NCBI RefSeq assembly: GCF_020819595.1
Contig: NZ_JAJHNP010000013.1
Coordinates: forward strand, 175,893-239,892
Length of the DNA: 64,000 nt
Source: Streptomyces barringtoniae
GTDB lineage: Bacteria > Actinomycetota > Actinomycetes > Streptomycetales > Streptomycetaceae
Reading direction: 5' to 3'
In this document: positions 28,692 to 37,460 of the stretch, piece by piece
Numbering within the stretch: the first letter of the stretch is position 1
How the letters are laid out: every line of letters starts with the position of its first letter
Notes under the pieces: generated by a model
Databases searched by the model: none
Seen by the model: the letters and a program-made list of their open reading frames with translations, nothing else
Told to the model about the DNA's origin: nothing
Made by a program: the position numbers and the translations under genes

Positions 28692-30203
28692 ATGGCACGG
28701 ATTGCGGTGATCGGCGCCGGGATGGGCGCGATGGCGGCCGCCGCCCGGCTGGCCGTCGCGGGCCACCGGGTGGTGGTGTACGAGCGCACGGACACGTACG
28801 GGGGTGCGGTGCGCCGCTTCGAGCGGGACGGGTTCGGCTTCGACACCGGCCCGGGACTGCTGACGCTGCCCGCCGTGTACCGCGATCTGTTCGTCAAGAC
28901 CGGCAAGGAGCCGCTGGAGGACTGCGTCGAGCTGGTCCAGGTCGATCCGTCCTCGCGGCACCTCTTCGCGGACGGCACCGAGGCGTCGCTGCCGAACGCC
29001 TCGCGCGCGGGTGTGGTCGCGGCCCTGGACGAGGCGCTGGGCGGGGGCGCGGGCGAGCGCTGGGGCGAGTTCCTGGTGCGGGCCCGGGAGGCCTGGGACC
29101 GCACCCGCAGGCCGCTGCTGGAGGAGCCGCTGTGGCCCAACTGGCGGGTGCTGGCCGAGAAGGAGCCGTATCCGGCCGTCCCGCACAAGCGTCTGCTGCG
29201 CACTCGGCGCGCGAGCACGCTGGCCGAGATCGGCACCTGGGAGCTGCGCGACGAACGCCTCGCCGCCCTGCTGCACAGTTCCGCGCTCGCCCACGGCCTC
29301 GATCCGCGCACCGCTCCGGCGAGCGCGGCCGTCCTGCCCTACATGGAGCACGCCTTCGGTACCTGGTATGTGCGCGGCGGCATGAGGGAGTTGGCGCGCG
29401 CCGTCTACGAGCGGTGTCTGAAGCGGCGGGTGGAGTTCGTCTTCGACGCGGAGGTCATGCGCATCCTGGACAAGGACGGCCGGGCCTCGGGCGTGGAGTT
29501 GAGAGACGGCACGGTGGCCGAGGCGGACCATGTCGTGGCGGACGTGGACCCGGCATGGCTGAAGGCGCTGACGGACCGTCCGCTGGACGAGAACGGGGAT
29601 GTGCGGGCCGATCCCTTCGTGACCCGTCCGGGGCGGTTCGTCCTGTTGCTGGCCCTGCGCGGCGGGCGCGACGCCGGTGCCGCACACCGCACGGTCGTCC
29701 ACGCGCCGGACCCGGAGTCCGAGCTGGACTTCCTGGCCTCGGCGGACGGGGACCAGCCGCCACCGCCCACGGTGACCGTGCTGCGCCCGGACGACCCCGC
29801 GCTCAGACCGGACGACGGGCACGAGTCCGTGGTGCTGTCCGCGGTGGTGCCGAGCGCCGCCGACTGGGACGAGGAGGGCATGGTCCGACACTGCACCGAG
29901 CATCTCCTCGAAGCCGCCGAGGCCGCGATACCGGGTCTGCGGGACCGCGTCCTGTGGCAGGAGGTGCGCACACCCGACAACACCGACGACGAGACGGGTG
30001 CCTTCCTCGGCGCGGTGCCGGCCCCCTCACTGGCCGCCGGCCGGGGCCGTTTCCTGCACCCGTCGAACACCACACGGCTGCCCGGTCTGTACCGGGTCGG
30101 CGGCTGGTCCCACCCCGGCGGCGGGCTGCCGCACGCGGGCATGTCGGGCGCGCTGGTGGCGGGGCTGATCGTGGAGGGCCCGGAGTTCCGCGGCTCCCAG
30201 TGA
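28692..30203 (+). CDS. FAD-dependent oxidoreductase of the phytoene desaturase / carotenoid type
   Basis: This 503-residue flavoprotein opens with the dinucleotide-binding motif IAVIGAGMGAMAAAARLAVAGHRVVVYERTDTYGGAVRRFE. That layout is typical of CrtI-like desaturases and related amine oxidases. A substrate domain follows, with YMEHAFGTWYVRGGMRELARAVYE. The C-terminal flavin-contact motif is GLYRVGGWSHPGGGLPHAGMSGALVAGLI. The ATG at 28692 gives MARIAVIG; an upstream GTG would add a few residues. No carotenoid genes are nearby, so the substrate is not known. It is convergent with the Tyr-rich membrane protein. Confidence 0.88.
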   Translation: MARIAVIGAGMGAMAAAARLAVAGHRVVVYERTDTYGGAVRRFERDGFGFDTGPGLLTLPAVYRDLFVKTGKEPLEDCVELVQVDPSSRHLFADGTEASLPNASRAGVVAALDEALGGGAGERWGEFLVRAREAWDRTRRPLLEEPLWPNWRVLAEKEPYPAVPHKRLLRTRRASTLAEIGTWELRDERLAALLHSSALAHGLDPRTAPASAAVLPYMEHAFGTWYVRGGMRELARAVYERCLKRRVEFVFDAEVMRILDKDGRASGVELRDGTVAEADHVVADVDPAWLKALTDRPLDENGDVRADPFVTRPGRFVLLLALRGGRDAGAAHRTVVHAPDPESELDFLASADGDQPPPPTVTVLRPDDPALRPDDGHESVVLSAVVPSAADWDEEGMVRHCTEHLLEAAEAAIPGLRDRVLWQEVRTPDNTDDETGAFLGAVPAPSLAAGRGRFLHPSNTTRLPGLYRVGGWSHPGGGLPHAGMSGALVAGLIVEGPEFRGSQ

Positions 30204-30250
30204 GCCGAGCCCGGCCTCCGGAAACGGTACGCCTCGGAAGCGATACGGCC

Positions 30251-31189
30251 TCAGAAACGGTACTGCTCGTCGTACCCGGCACCGGGCTGCTGCGGGGCCT
30301 GCCCCTGGTTCTGGTACGGGTACGGCTGCTCCTGGGGGAGTTCGCCGCCGTAGGTCTCGTCGGTGCGCTGCTGCGGCACCCACACCCCGCCCGACGGGGT
30401 CTCGCCGTAGCCGCCGCCGTACGGGGCCTGGGCATAGCCCTGCTGGGCGTACTGGCCGGAGTAGCCGGTGTCGTACGCGGCGTCGCCGTAGGACTGGCTG
30501 CCGATGTACGGGTCGGAGTAGTTGGCGTAGCCCTGCTGGGCGCCGGCGTCGTAGCCGTACCCCTGCTGGGCGTAGCCCGAGTAGTCGTAGGCGTAGTTCT
30601 GCTGCTCGGCGTTCTGGGACTGGGCCGCGGCCGCGTAGGCGGTGTCGCCGTAGACGCCGTAGGAGCCGGTGTCCTCGGGGATGGGCTGCGGCTCGTAGAT
30701 GGTGGTGGTCTCGGCCGCGCTGGGCTCCGAGGCCGGCCGGCCGGCCGGGGTGAAGACGTCGTCGCGGTCGTAGTCGTCGTAGTCGCCCGGCCCCTGGCCG
30801 TAGCCGGCCGGGTCGGCGTCCCGGTCGTCCTCCGGGCCGACGGGCCCGAGGTCGGTGTCGTCCAGGGCCGGGTCGTGCCGGTCGGCCCTGCCGCGACGGC
30901 GCTTGCTGCCGCCCGCGGGCTCGGCCCCGGCGTCGGGGCGCTTGACCGCCCAGCCGGCGGCGAAGCCGCGGCGGAACGACAGCGTGACATAGGTCTGGCC
31001 GACCGCGAAGGCGATGGCGCCGACGCCGATCACGATCACGGACGGCATCAGCACGCCGACCACGACCCCGAGGAAGCCGGCGAACGCCAGCAGCCGCCAG
31101 CGCAGGCGCGCCTTGTACTGCAGCAGCACCTCGCCCAGCAACCACAGTGCGACGATGCCGAACGCGATGTAGAGGACCGTCCAGCCCAT
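30251..31189 (-). CDS. Membrane protein with Tyr/Gln/Gly-rich low-complexity tail
   Basis: This 312-residue protein of unknown function has three or four hydrophobic segments within residues 1-70 (VLYIAFGIVALWLLGEVLL, LLAFAGFLGVVVGVL, SVIVIGVGAIAFAVG). A basic stretch follows (SKRRRGRADRH), then an acidic linker. Residues about 180-312 form a low-complexity tail dominated by Tyr, Gln, Gly and Ala (AQQGYGYDAGAQQGYANYSD; YAQQGYAQAPYGGGYGE). The tail resembles prion-like, phase-separating segments. The start is the ATG giving MGWTVLYIAFG; the longer open frame upstream is a metF shadow. It follows metF by 56 bases on the same strand. Confidence 0.85.
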   Translation of the reverse strand: MGWTVLYIAFGIVALWLLGEVLLQYKARLRWRLLAFAGFLGVVVGVLMPSVIVIGVGAIAFAVGQTYVTLSFRRGFAAGWAVKRPDAGAEPAGGSKRRRGRADRHDPALDDTDLGPVGPEDDRDADPAGYGQGPGDYDDYDRDDVFTPAGRPASEPSAAETTTIYEPQPIPEDTGSYGVYGDTAYAAAAQSQNAEQQNYAYDYSGYAQQGYGYDAGAQQGYANYSDPYIGSQSYGDAAYDTGYSGQYAQQGYAQAPYGGGYGETPSGGVWVPQQRTDETYGGELPQEQPYPYQNQGQAPQQPGAGYDEQYRF

Positions 31190-31245
31190 GTACGCCCCTC
31201 TCCCAGTAACCGCTACGCAGTGTGTCGTATCACGGTGCGGCCGGT

Positions 31246-32169
31246 CTAGGCCTGCGGGGGGTGGTGCAGGCCCAGGTTCTCGTAGATTTCCAGGGTCGCC
31301 GTGGAGTTGTTGAGCGTGATGAAGTGCAGTCCGGGCACTCCCTCGGCGAGCAGCCGAGCACAGAACTCCGTGGCGAACTCGATACCGATGGAGCGTACCG
31401 CCGCCGGATCGTCCTTCGCTGTGAGGATCCGCTCTTTCAGGGCGTCGGGGAACAGGGCGGTGCTGAGCTTGGGCACCCGTTCCAGCATCTTTACGCTCGT
31501 GACCGGCAGAACCTCGGGGATGACGGGCGTCTCGCAGCCCGCGGCCACCACGCGGTCGCGCAGCCGCAGATACGACTCCGGGTGGAAGAACATCTGTGTG
31601 ATGGCGTAGTCCGCGCCCGCACGGCACTTGTCCACGAAGTGGGCGACGTCCGTGTCCCAGTCCGCGGAGCGGGGGTGCATCTCCGGGAAGGCGGCGACGC
31701 CCACGCAGAAGTCACCCGACTCCTTGATGAGCCGGACGAGCTCGGCCGCGTAGGTCAGTCCCCGGGGGTGCGGTACCCACTCGCCCATCGGGTCGCCGGG
31801 CGGGTCGCCCCGGACGGCGAGCATGTTGCGGATCCCGGCGTCCGCATACTGGCCGATGATGTTCCGCAGTTCGGCGATCGAGTGGTCGACCGCGGTGAGG
31901 TGGGCGACGGGTGTGAGCGTCGTGTCCACGACGATCTGCTGCGTCTCGCGGACCGTGGTCGTGCGCGTGGTACCGCCGGCGCCGTAGGTGACGGAGACGA
32001 AGTCGGGCGCGACGGCCTCGACCCTCCTGAGCGCGTTCCACAGGTTCCGCTCACCCTGGGGGGTCTTCGGCGCGTAGAACTCGAACGAGTACGTCGCCTT
32101 GCCGGTGGCGAGCATGTCGCGCACGGTGCGTGCGCGATCAGTCCTGGTGGAGGGGGTTCCGAGGGCCAT
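31246..32169 (-). CDS. metF: Methylenetetrahydrofolate reductase MetF
   Basis: MetF uses a flavin to reduce 5,10-methylene-THF to 5-methyl-THF for methionine synthesis. It has 307 residues and a TIM barrel. SFEFYAPKTPQGE carries the catalytic Glu region; FVSVTYGAGGTTR, NMLAVRGDPPGD, FCVGVAAFPEMHP and DYAITQMFFHPESY are family motifs. It stands apart from thiE with a 144-base gap that should hold its promoter. No SAM or B12 riboswitch was recognised there. Confidence 0.97.
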   Translation of the reverse strand: MALGTPSTRTDRARTVRDMLATGKATYSFEFYAPKTPQGERNLWNALRRVEAVAPDFVSVTYGAGGTTRTTTVRETQQIVVDTTLTPVAHLTAVDHSIAELRNIIGQYADAGIRNMLAVRGDPPGDPMGEWVPHPRGLTYAAELVRLIKESGDFCVGVAAFPEMHPRSADWDTDVAHFVDKCRAGADYAITQMFFHPESYLRLRDRVVAAGCETPVIPEVLPVTSVKMLERVPKLSTALFPDALKERILTAKDDPAAVRSIGIEFATEFCARLLAEGVPGLHFITLNNSTATLEIYENLGLHHPPQA

Positions 32170-32313
32170 ACGGGCAGGTTAGCCAGGGGCGGGCGGTCCC
32201 CCAACCGGACGACGGACATTTGCCCGAATTGTCACCCTCCTGTCCACGCCTTGGACAAAAACACGGACAGAAGCACGAATCGAGACAGGGGCAGGGGCTC
32301 CCCGCCGGTGCCG

Positions 32314-32961
32314 CTAGCCCTGCCGCAGCCGCTTCGCGAACTCGGCCGCGGCCGCTCCCGGGTCGTCGGCCTCGGTGATCGCGCGCACCACGACCACCCG
32401 GCGGGCACCCGCGTCCAGCACCTGGTCGAGGTTGGCGAGGTCGATCCCGCCGATCGCGAACCAGGGGCGGTCGGTGCCCAGGCCGGCCGTGTACCGGACC
32501 AGGTCGAGGCCGGGCGCATGGCGGCCGGGCTTGGTCGGGGTGGGCCAGCAGGGGCCGGTGCAGAAGTAGTCCACGCCCTCCTGCACGGCGGCCGCGGCGG
32601 CCTCGGACTCGGCGTGCGTGGAGCGGCCGATCAGCACCTCGTCGCCGAGGACGGCGCGGGCCGCGGGGACCGGCAGGTCGCCCTGGCCGAGGTGCAGCAC
32701 ATCGGCGTGGGCGGCGTGGGCGACGTCCGCGCGGTCGTTCACCGCGAGGAGCTTGCCGTGCCGGGCGCAGGCCTCCGCGAAGACCTCCAGGTGCGCCAGC
32801 TCCTCGGCGGCCTCCATGCCCTTGTCGCGCAGCTGCACGATGTCGACACCGCCGGCCAGGACCGCGTCCAGGAACCCGGGAAGATCGCCCTGGCGCGTGC
32901 GCGCGTCCGTGCACAGGTACAGGCGGGCGTCGGCGAGCGCGGCGCGTGCGGTGTCGGACAT
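32314..32961 (-). CDS. thiE: Thiamine-phosphate synthase ThiE
   Basis: ThiE couples the thiazole phosphate to the HMP pyrimidine to make thiamine phosphate. It has 215 residues and a TIM barrel. The motifs DIVQLRDKGMEAAEE, LLAVNDRADVAHAAHADVLHLGQGDLP, LIGRSTHAE and DYFCTGPCWPTPTKPG bind the pyrophosphate and HMP. It is transcribed away from the thiOSG operon. No TPP riboswitch was seen directly ahead of it, so its control may differ from that of the thiazole genes. Confidence 0.96.
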   Translation of the reverse strand: MSDTARAALADARLYLCTDARTRQGDLPGFLDAVLAGGVDIVQLRDKGMEAAEELAHLEVFAEACARHGKLLAVNDRADVAHAAHADVLHLGQGDLPVPAARAVLGDEVLIGRSTHAESEAAAAAVQEGVDYFCTGPCWPTPTKPGRHAPGLDLVRYTAGLGTDRPWFAIGGIDLANLDQVLDAGARRVVVVRAITEADDPGAAAAEFAKRLRQG

Positions 32962-33056
32962 ACGTGGGTCCCCCCTGGTCGGTGTCCCTGACGGCTTCGG
33001 CGGGTGGCGTACGGGCTACGACGGCCCGCACACCACCTCTTCGTGTGCGATTCGGC

Positions 33057-33422
33057 TCAGACGGCGAGCGCCTGGGCCCGGCGCTTCACCTCCGTGCCGC
33101 GATTCTCGCTCAGGGCCTGTGCGGGGGTGCCGGGCAGGGTCGGGTCGGGGGTGAAGAGCCACTCGATCATCTCTTCGTCCGTGAAGCCGTCGTCCCGCAG
33201 GAGCGTCAGGGTGCCGGACAGGCCCTTGACGACCTTGTCCCCGTCGATGAAGGCGGCGGGGACGTGCAGTGCGCGGTTCTCACCTCGGCGTACGGCGATG
33301 AGCTGGCCCTCCTTGACCAGCTGCCGCACGCGCGTCACCTCGACGCCGAGCTGTTCGGCGATGTCGGGGAGGGTGAGCCAGGCGGGGACGAGAGCATCGA
33401 TTTTTGCGTCAATCTCGGTCAC
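33057..33422 (-). CDS. Rv2175c-family DNA-binding protein
   Basis: This is a 121-residue homologue of Mycobacterium tuberculosis Rv2175c, a winged helix-turn-helix DNA-binding protein that is phosphorylated by the kinase PknL. The HTH is LPDIAEQLGVEVTRVRQLVKEGQLIAVRR. The family C-terminal motif is VVKGLSGTLTLLRDDGFTDEEMIEWLFTPDPTL, ending RRAQALAV. The GTG start (MTEIDAKIDALVPAWLTL) is preferred; an upstream in-frame codon would add eight residues. A PASTA kinase lies about 5 kb away. Its target sites are unknown. Confidence 0.88.
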   Translation of the reverse strand: MTEIDAKIDALVPAWLTLPDIAEQLGVEVTRVRQLVKEGQLIAVRRGENRALHVPAAFIDGDKVVKGLSGTLTLLRDDGFTDEEMIEWLFTPDPTLPGTPAQALSENRGTEVKRRAQALAV

Positions 33423-33487
33423 GAGAACAAGCCTGCCATCCCCCACTGACAGTCGGAAGTCAGGCAGGTCCGGCCGGGATGACCGGG

Positions 33488-34720
33488 CTAGTCGGCCGTG
33501 GCGTCCTTCAGGGGCTTCGAGGGGTCGGCCAGGGCCTGCGTGTCCATGCGGCGGCCCGCCTCGATCAGTCGGCGCCCCTGCGCCAGATCACGCGGGCGGC
33601 CGACCGCCAGGAGGGCCACCAGGTGGTCCTCGCGCAGCCAGCACACCGTCCAGGCCGGGCCCGTCGGGTCGCCGCGCCGCACCAGGCGGTCGGCGGCGAC
33701 GTGGTGGCCGGCGTACTGCACGAAGCGGCCGAACTGCTCGGACCAGAAGTACGGCACCGGGTCGTAGACCGCCGGGGTCTCGCCGAGGACGTTCGCGGCC
33801 ACCGTGCGCGGGCCCTGCAGGGCGTTGTCCCAGTGGTGCACGAGCAGCCGCTCGCCGTAGCGGGCGGAGGGGAAGGAGGCACAGTCGCCGACGGCGTACA
33901 CGTCCTCGACCGAGGTGCGCAGACGGTCGTCGACGAGGACGTCCCCGTGCGGGCCCAGCTCGACGCCGGAGCCGGCCAGCCAGGCCGTGGCGGGGCGGGC
34001 TCCGATGCCGACGACGACGGCACCCGCGGGCAGCCGGGTACCGTCGGCGAGGATGACCTCTCCGGGCTCGACGCGCTCCACGCGCGCGTGCGTGCGCAGC
34101 TCGACGCCCGCGTCGGCGTACCAGGCGGCCATGGGTGCGGCGACCTCGGCGGGCAGGGCGCCGGCGAGCGGCCGGTCGGCGGCCTCCACGACGGTCACCG
34201 CACAGCCGGCCTCGCGGGCGGCGGTGGCGAACTCGGCGCCGATCCAGCCGGCCCCGACGACCACGATCTCGTGCTGGCGGGCGAGGACCGGCTTGAGCCG
34301 TTCGGCGTCGTCCAGGGTGCGCAGCAGATGCACGCCGGGCACCCCCTCGGTGCCCGACAGGGTGATCGGCTCGGCACCGGTGGCGAGGACCAGCACGTCG
34401 TACGGCACCGGGCCCGCCTCGGTGTCCAGTTCACGCTGGTCGGGGCGCAGGCCCAGCACCTCGCAGCCGAGCCGCAGTTCGACGCCGAGGGACTCGAAGT
34501 CCACGTCGAAGGCGGAGTCCTCGGCCTTGCCGAGCAGTACGGCCTTCGACAGCGGCGGCCGGTCGTACGGCTGGTGCGGCTCCGCGCCGATCACGGTGAC
34601 GGGGCCCTTGTAGGCCTGCTCCCGCAGGGCGACCGCGGTCTGCACCCCGGCCATGCCCGCGCCGACCACGACCACGCGCCGCCTCGCCGACGTGCCCCCT
34701 TGCGCTGTCTGCTCGCTCAC
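33488..34720 (-). CDS. NAD(P)/FAD-dependent ferredoxin-reductase-type oxidoreductase
   Basis: This 410-residue flavoprotein has two dinucleotide folds. The FAD motif is RVVVVGAGMAGVQTAVALRE, the NAD(P)H motif is EIVVVGAGWIGAEFATAAREAG, and the second FAD motif ends EDVYAVGDCASF. It resembles ferredoxin/rubredoxin reductases that pass electrons to P450s or dioxygenases. No ferredoxin or P450 gene is adjacent. The GTG start gives MSEQTAQGGTSARRR. It lies 32 bases after the small upstream gene, so the two may be co-transcribed. Confidence 0.9.
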   Translation of the reverse strand: MSEQTAQGGTSARRRVVVVGAGMAGVQTAVALREQAYKGPVTVIGAEPHQPYDRPPLSKAVLLGKAEDSAFDVDFESLGVELRLGCEVLGLRPDQRELDTEAGPVPYDVLVLATGAEPITLSGTEGVPGVHLLRTLDDAERLKPVLARQHEIVVVGAGWIGAEFATAAREAGCAVTVVEAADRPLAGALPAEVAAPMAAWYADAGVELRTHARVERVEPGEVILADGTRLPAGAVVVGIGARPATAWLAGSGVELGPHGDVLVDDRLRTSVEDVYAVGDCASFPSARYGERLLVHHWDNALQGPRTVAANVLGETPAVYDPVPYFWSEQFGRFVQYAGHHVAADRLVRRGDPTGPAWTVCWLREDHLVALLAVGRPRDLAQGRRLIEAGRRMDTQALADPSKPLKDATAD

Positions 34721-34752
34721 CCGATCACCATAGACACGTGACAACGCGTCAG

Positions 34753-35103
34753 TCAGCGGGCGTGCCCGGTGACCTGTTCCACAACGCTCGTACCGGCGCC
34801 CGCCTGGGACTCCCACTCCCAGCTCTCCTCCAGCCGCACCCGCCCGTCCGGCAGCTGAACGACCGTGGAGACACAGTGCCCCGAAGAAGTGGTCCCGTCG
34901 GTCTTCAGCTGGACATAGCGGAAGTCCAGCCGGTCACCCTCGCGGGTGCCGACCAAATGGCCGCGCACGACATCGCCGCCCGCGTACTCCGCCCAGATCT
35001 CGCCGTCCTTCTCGTGGTACGCGAACCGGGTGCGGGTGCCCACCTGACCTGGGGCTTGGTCCGCCACGGGGGCGAGGATCAGTCCGTCGAGCGACCGGGC
35101 CAC
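34753..35103 (-). CDS. Conserved hypothetical protein (YxkC-like beta protein)
   Basis: This is a 116-residue protein with alternating strands. It contains TRTRFAYHEKDGEIWAEYAGGDVVRGHLVGTREGDRLDFRYVQLKTDGTTSSGHC. From memory this resembles a family often mislabelled as N-acetylglutamate synthase in automatic annotation; no such activity is supported. GTG at 35103 is chosen because GGGAG lies 9 bases upstream. It is divergent from the TPP riboswitch and thiO. No cofactor motif is seen. Confidence 0.75.
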   Translation of the reverse strand: MARSLDGLILAPVADQAPGQVGTRTRFAYHEKDGEIWAEYAGGDVVRGHLVGTREGDRLDFRYVQLKTDGTTSSGHCVSTVVQLPDGRVRLEESWEWESQAGAGTSVVEQVTGHAR

Positions 35104-35160
35104 GGGCGGGGGCTCCCTTACGGGTGACGAGGGGGGCGGGCTAGGGTGGCCACCGTACAA

Positions 35161-35255
35161 GCACTCGCGGGAGCCCGGACGCACCGGGCTGAGAGGGAGG
35201 CTGGCGGCCTCCGACCGTACGAACCTGATCCGGGTCATGCCGGCGAAGGGAGGGG
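35161..35255 (+). ncRNA. TPP riboswitch (THI element)
   Basis: The conserved blocks of the thiamine pyrophosphate aptamer are present: cgcgggagcccgg, then gggctgagaggga, then the long block starting cgaacctgatccgggtcatg and ending ccggcgaaggga. It lies 11 bases ahead of the thiO ATG. TPP binding should reduce expression of thiO, thiS and thiG, most likely by hiding the thiO ribosome-binding site, since the final gaagggagggg is itself the Shine-Dalgarno. Confidence 0.96.
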
Positions 35256-35265
35256 CTGGACGCCC

Positions 35266-36447
35266 ATGTCGTCACGTACGTCCGACACGTCCGACACGTC
35301 CGACGTCCTTGTCATCGGGGGCGGAATCATCGGCCTGGTCACGGCCTGGCGCGCGGCGCAGCGCGGGCTCGCGACCGCCGTGGTGGACCCCGAGCCCGGC
35401 GGCGGGGCGGCGCGGGTCGCGGCCGGAATGCTGGCCGCGGTCACCGAACTGCACTACGGCGAGGAGCAGCTGCTTGCGCTGAACCTGGAATCGGCCCGCC
35501 GTTACCCGGACTTCGCGGCCGAGCTGACCGAGCTGACCGGCCACGACCTCGGCTACCGCCGCTGCGGCACCCTCCAGGTCGCGCTCGACGCCGACGACCG
35601 CGCGCATCTGCGCGAACTGCACGCGTTGCAGCGGCGCTGCGGCCTGGAGTCGGAGTGGCTGTCCGGGCGGGAGTGCCGGCGACTGGAGCCGATGCTGGCG
35701 CCCGGGGTGCGCGGCGGGCTGCGGGTCGACGGCGACCACCAGATCGACCCGCGGCGGCTGGCGGCGGCCCTGGTGGCCGCATGCGAACGGGCCGGCGTGG
35801 TGTTCCACCGCGCGTGGGCCGATCGGCTGGACGCCGTACGGGACCGGGCCGCCGGGGTCACGCTCGCGGACGGCACCGGGCTGCGCGCGGAGCAGGTCGT
35901 GCTCGCGGCCGGCAGCATGAGCGGGCGGCTCGCGGGCGTGCCGGAGGCGCTGCTGCCGCCGGTACGGCCGGTCAAGGGGCAGGTGCTGCGGCTGACGGTG
36001 CCGCGCCGGTACGCGCCCTTCCTGAGCCGTACCGTGCGGGCCATCGTGCGCGGCGGCCACGTGTATCTGGTGCCCCGGGAGAACGGCGAACTGGTCGTCG
36101 GCGCGACCAGCGAGGAACTGGGCTGGGACACGACGGTCACCGCCGGCGGGGTGTACGAGCTGCTGCGCGACGCCCATGAGCTGGTGCCGGGCATCACCGA
36201 ACTGCCGCTCACCGAGACCCGGGCCGGGCTGCGACCCGGCTCCCCCGACAACGCGCCGCTGCTCGGCCCGTCCGGGCTCGACGGGCTGGTGCTGGCCACC
36301 GGGCACTACCGCAACGGGGTGCTGCTCACGCCGGTCACCGGGGATGCGATGGCCGAGGTGCTGGCCGGTGGCCGGCTCCCCGAAGAAGCCCGTCCCTTCA
36401 CACCGCAGCGCTTCGACGCCGCCGTCCTCATGGAGCAGCCCGCATGA
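35266..36447 (+). CDS. thiO: Glycine oxidase ThiO
   Basis: ThiO oxidises glycine to the imine used for the thiazole ring of thiamine. It has 393 residues and is a DAAO-type flavoprotein. The FAD motif is VLVIGGGIIGLVTAWRAAQRGLATAVVD. Further motifs are GTLQVALDADD, PPVRPVKGQVLRL and VVGATSEELGWDTTVTAGG, with the C-terminal ETRAGLRPGSPDNAPLLGPS and GHYRNGVLLTPVTG. The N-terminus starts with a TSDTSDTSD stretch from a 9-bp DNA repeat. The ATG follows the riboswitch; open frame upstream of it is the aptamer itself. It overlaps thiS by 4 bases. Confidence 0.95.
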   Translation: MSSRTSDTSDTSDVLVIGGGIIGLVTAWRAAQRGLATAVVDPEPGGGAARVAAGMLAAVTELHYGEEQLLALNLESARRYPDFAAELTELTGHDLGYRRCGTLQVALDADDRAHLRELHALQRRCGLESEWLSGRECRRLEPMLAPGVRGGLRVDGDHQIDPRRLAAALVAACERAGVVFHRAWADRLDAVRDRAAGVTLADGTGLRAEQVVLAAGSMSGRLAGVPEALLPPVRPVKGQVLRLTVPRRYAPFLSRTVRAIVRGGHVYLVPRENGELVVGATSEELGWDTTVTAGGVYELLRDAHELVPGITELPLTETRAGLRPGSPDNAPLLGPSGLDGLVLATGHYRNGVLLTPVTGDAMAEVLAGGRLPEEARPFTPQRFDAAVLMEQPA

Positions 36448-36662
36448 GCATGTCCGCCACTGTGTCCGTCTCCGTCAACGGAGAGCGCCGGGAGATCGCT
36501 CCGGGTACCGCTCTCGACGACGTCGTACGGTCGCTGGTGTCGGCGCCCTCCGGGGTGGCCGCCGCCGTCAACGAGACCGTCGTCCCGCGCGCGCAGTGGG
36601 CGACCACGGCGCTGGCCGAGGGCGACCGGGTCGAAGTCCTCACCGCCGTGCAGGGGGGCTGA
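36444..36662 (+). CDS. thiS: Sulfur carrier protein ThiS
   Basis: This small ubiquitin-like protein is adenylated and thiocarboxylated at its C-terminal Gly-Gly and delivers sulfur to ThiG. It has 72 residues. The beta-grasp pattern TVSVSVNGERREIAPGTALDDVV leads to AAVNETVVPRAQW and EGDRVEVLTAVQGG, ending at the Gly-Gly. The start ATGA overlaps the thiO stop. The start could also be the second ATG (MSATVSVSV). Confidence 0.95.
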   Translation: MSMSATVSVSVNGERREIAPGTALDDVVRSLVSAPSGVAAAVNETVVPRAQWATTALAEGDRVEVLTAVQGG

Positions 36663-36665
36663 GCC

Positions 36666-37460
36666 ATGGCCGACGATCCCTTGGTTCTCGGGGGTACGAC
36701 CTTCTCGTCGCGGCTGATCATGGGGACGGGCGGGGCGCCCAGCCTGGAGGTGCTGGAGCGGGCGCTCGTCGCCTCCGGTACGGAGCTGACGACGGTCGCG
36801 ATGCGGCGGGTGGACCCCTCCGTGCACGGTTCGGTGCTGTCGGTGCTGGAGAAGCTGGGCATCCGGGTGCTGCCGAACACGGCGGGCTGTTTCACGGCGG
36901 GCGAGGCCGTGCTGACCGCGCGGCTGGCGCGGGAGGCGCTGGGCACGGATCTGATCAAGCTGGAGGTCATCGCCGACGAGCGGACGCTGCTGCCGGATCC
37001 GGTGGAGCTGCTGGAGGCGGCGGAGACGCTGGTCGACGACGGGTTCACGGTGCTGCCGTACACCAATGACGACCCGGTGCTGGCGCGGAAGCTGGAGGAC
37101 GTGGGCTGCGCCGCCGTCATGCCGCTGGGGTCGCCGATCGGGTCCGGGCTCGGGATCCGCAACCCCCACAACTTCCAGCTGATCGTCGAGCACGCGCGTG
37201 TGCCGGTGATTCTGGATGCGGGGGCCGGTACGGCGTCCGACGTCGCGCTGGCCATGGAGCTGGGGTGTGCGGGGGTGATGCTGGCCTCCGCCGTGACCCG
37301 GGCGCAGGAGCCGGAGCTCATGGCGGCGGCGATGCGGCATGCCGTGGAGGGGGGTCGGCTGGCTCGGTTGGCGGGGCGGATTCCGCGCAGGCACTTCGCC
37401 GAGGCGTCGTCTCCTGCGGAGGGCTTGGCCGTGCTGGATCCCGAGCGCCCCGCGTTCTGA
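36666..37460 (+). CDS. thiG: Thiazole synthase ThiG
   Basis: ThiG builds the thiazole phosphate from deoxyxylulose 5-phosphate, the glycine imine and ThiS thiocarboxylate. It has 264 residues and a TIM barrel. The Schiff-base Lys lies in DLIKLEVIADERTLLPDP. Other motifs are RLIMGTGGAPSLE, VLPNTAGCFTAGEAV, PIGSGLGIRNPHNFQLI and VPVILDAGAGTASDVALAMELGCAGVMLASAV. It starts 3 bases after thiS. No thiF or thiC is nearby, so sulfur activation must be encoded elsewhere. Confidence 0.97.
   Translation: MADDPLVLGGTTFSSRLIMGTGGAPSLEVLERALVASGTELTTVAMRRVDPSVHGSVLSVLEKLGIRVLPNTAGCFTAGEAVLTARLAREALGTDLIKLEVIADERTLLPDPVELLEAAETLVDDGFTVLPYTNDDPVLARKLEDVGCAAVMPLGSPIGSGLGIRNPHNFQLIVEHARVPVILDAGAGTASDVALAMELGCAGVMLASAVTRAQEPELMAAAMRHAVEGGRLARLAGRIPRRHFAEASSPAEGLAVLDPERPAF

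Noticed and set aside
32170..32313. Possible riboswitch ahead of metF
   Set aside because: No recognisable SAM or B12 core; only a short, G-rich leader is seen.
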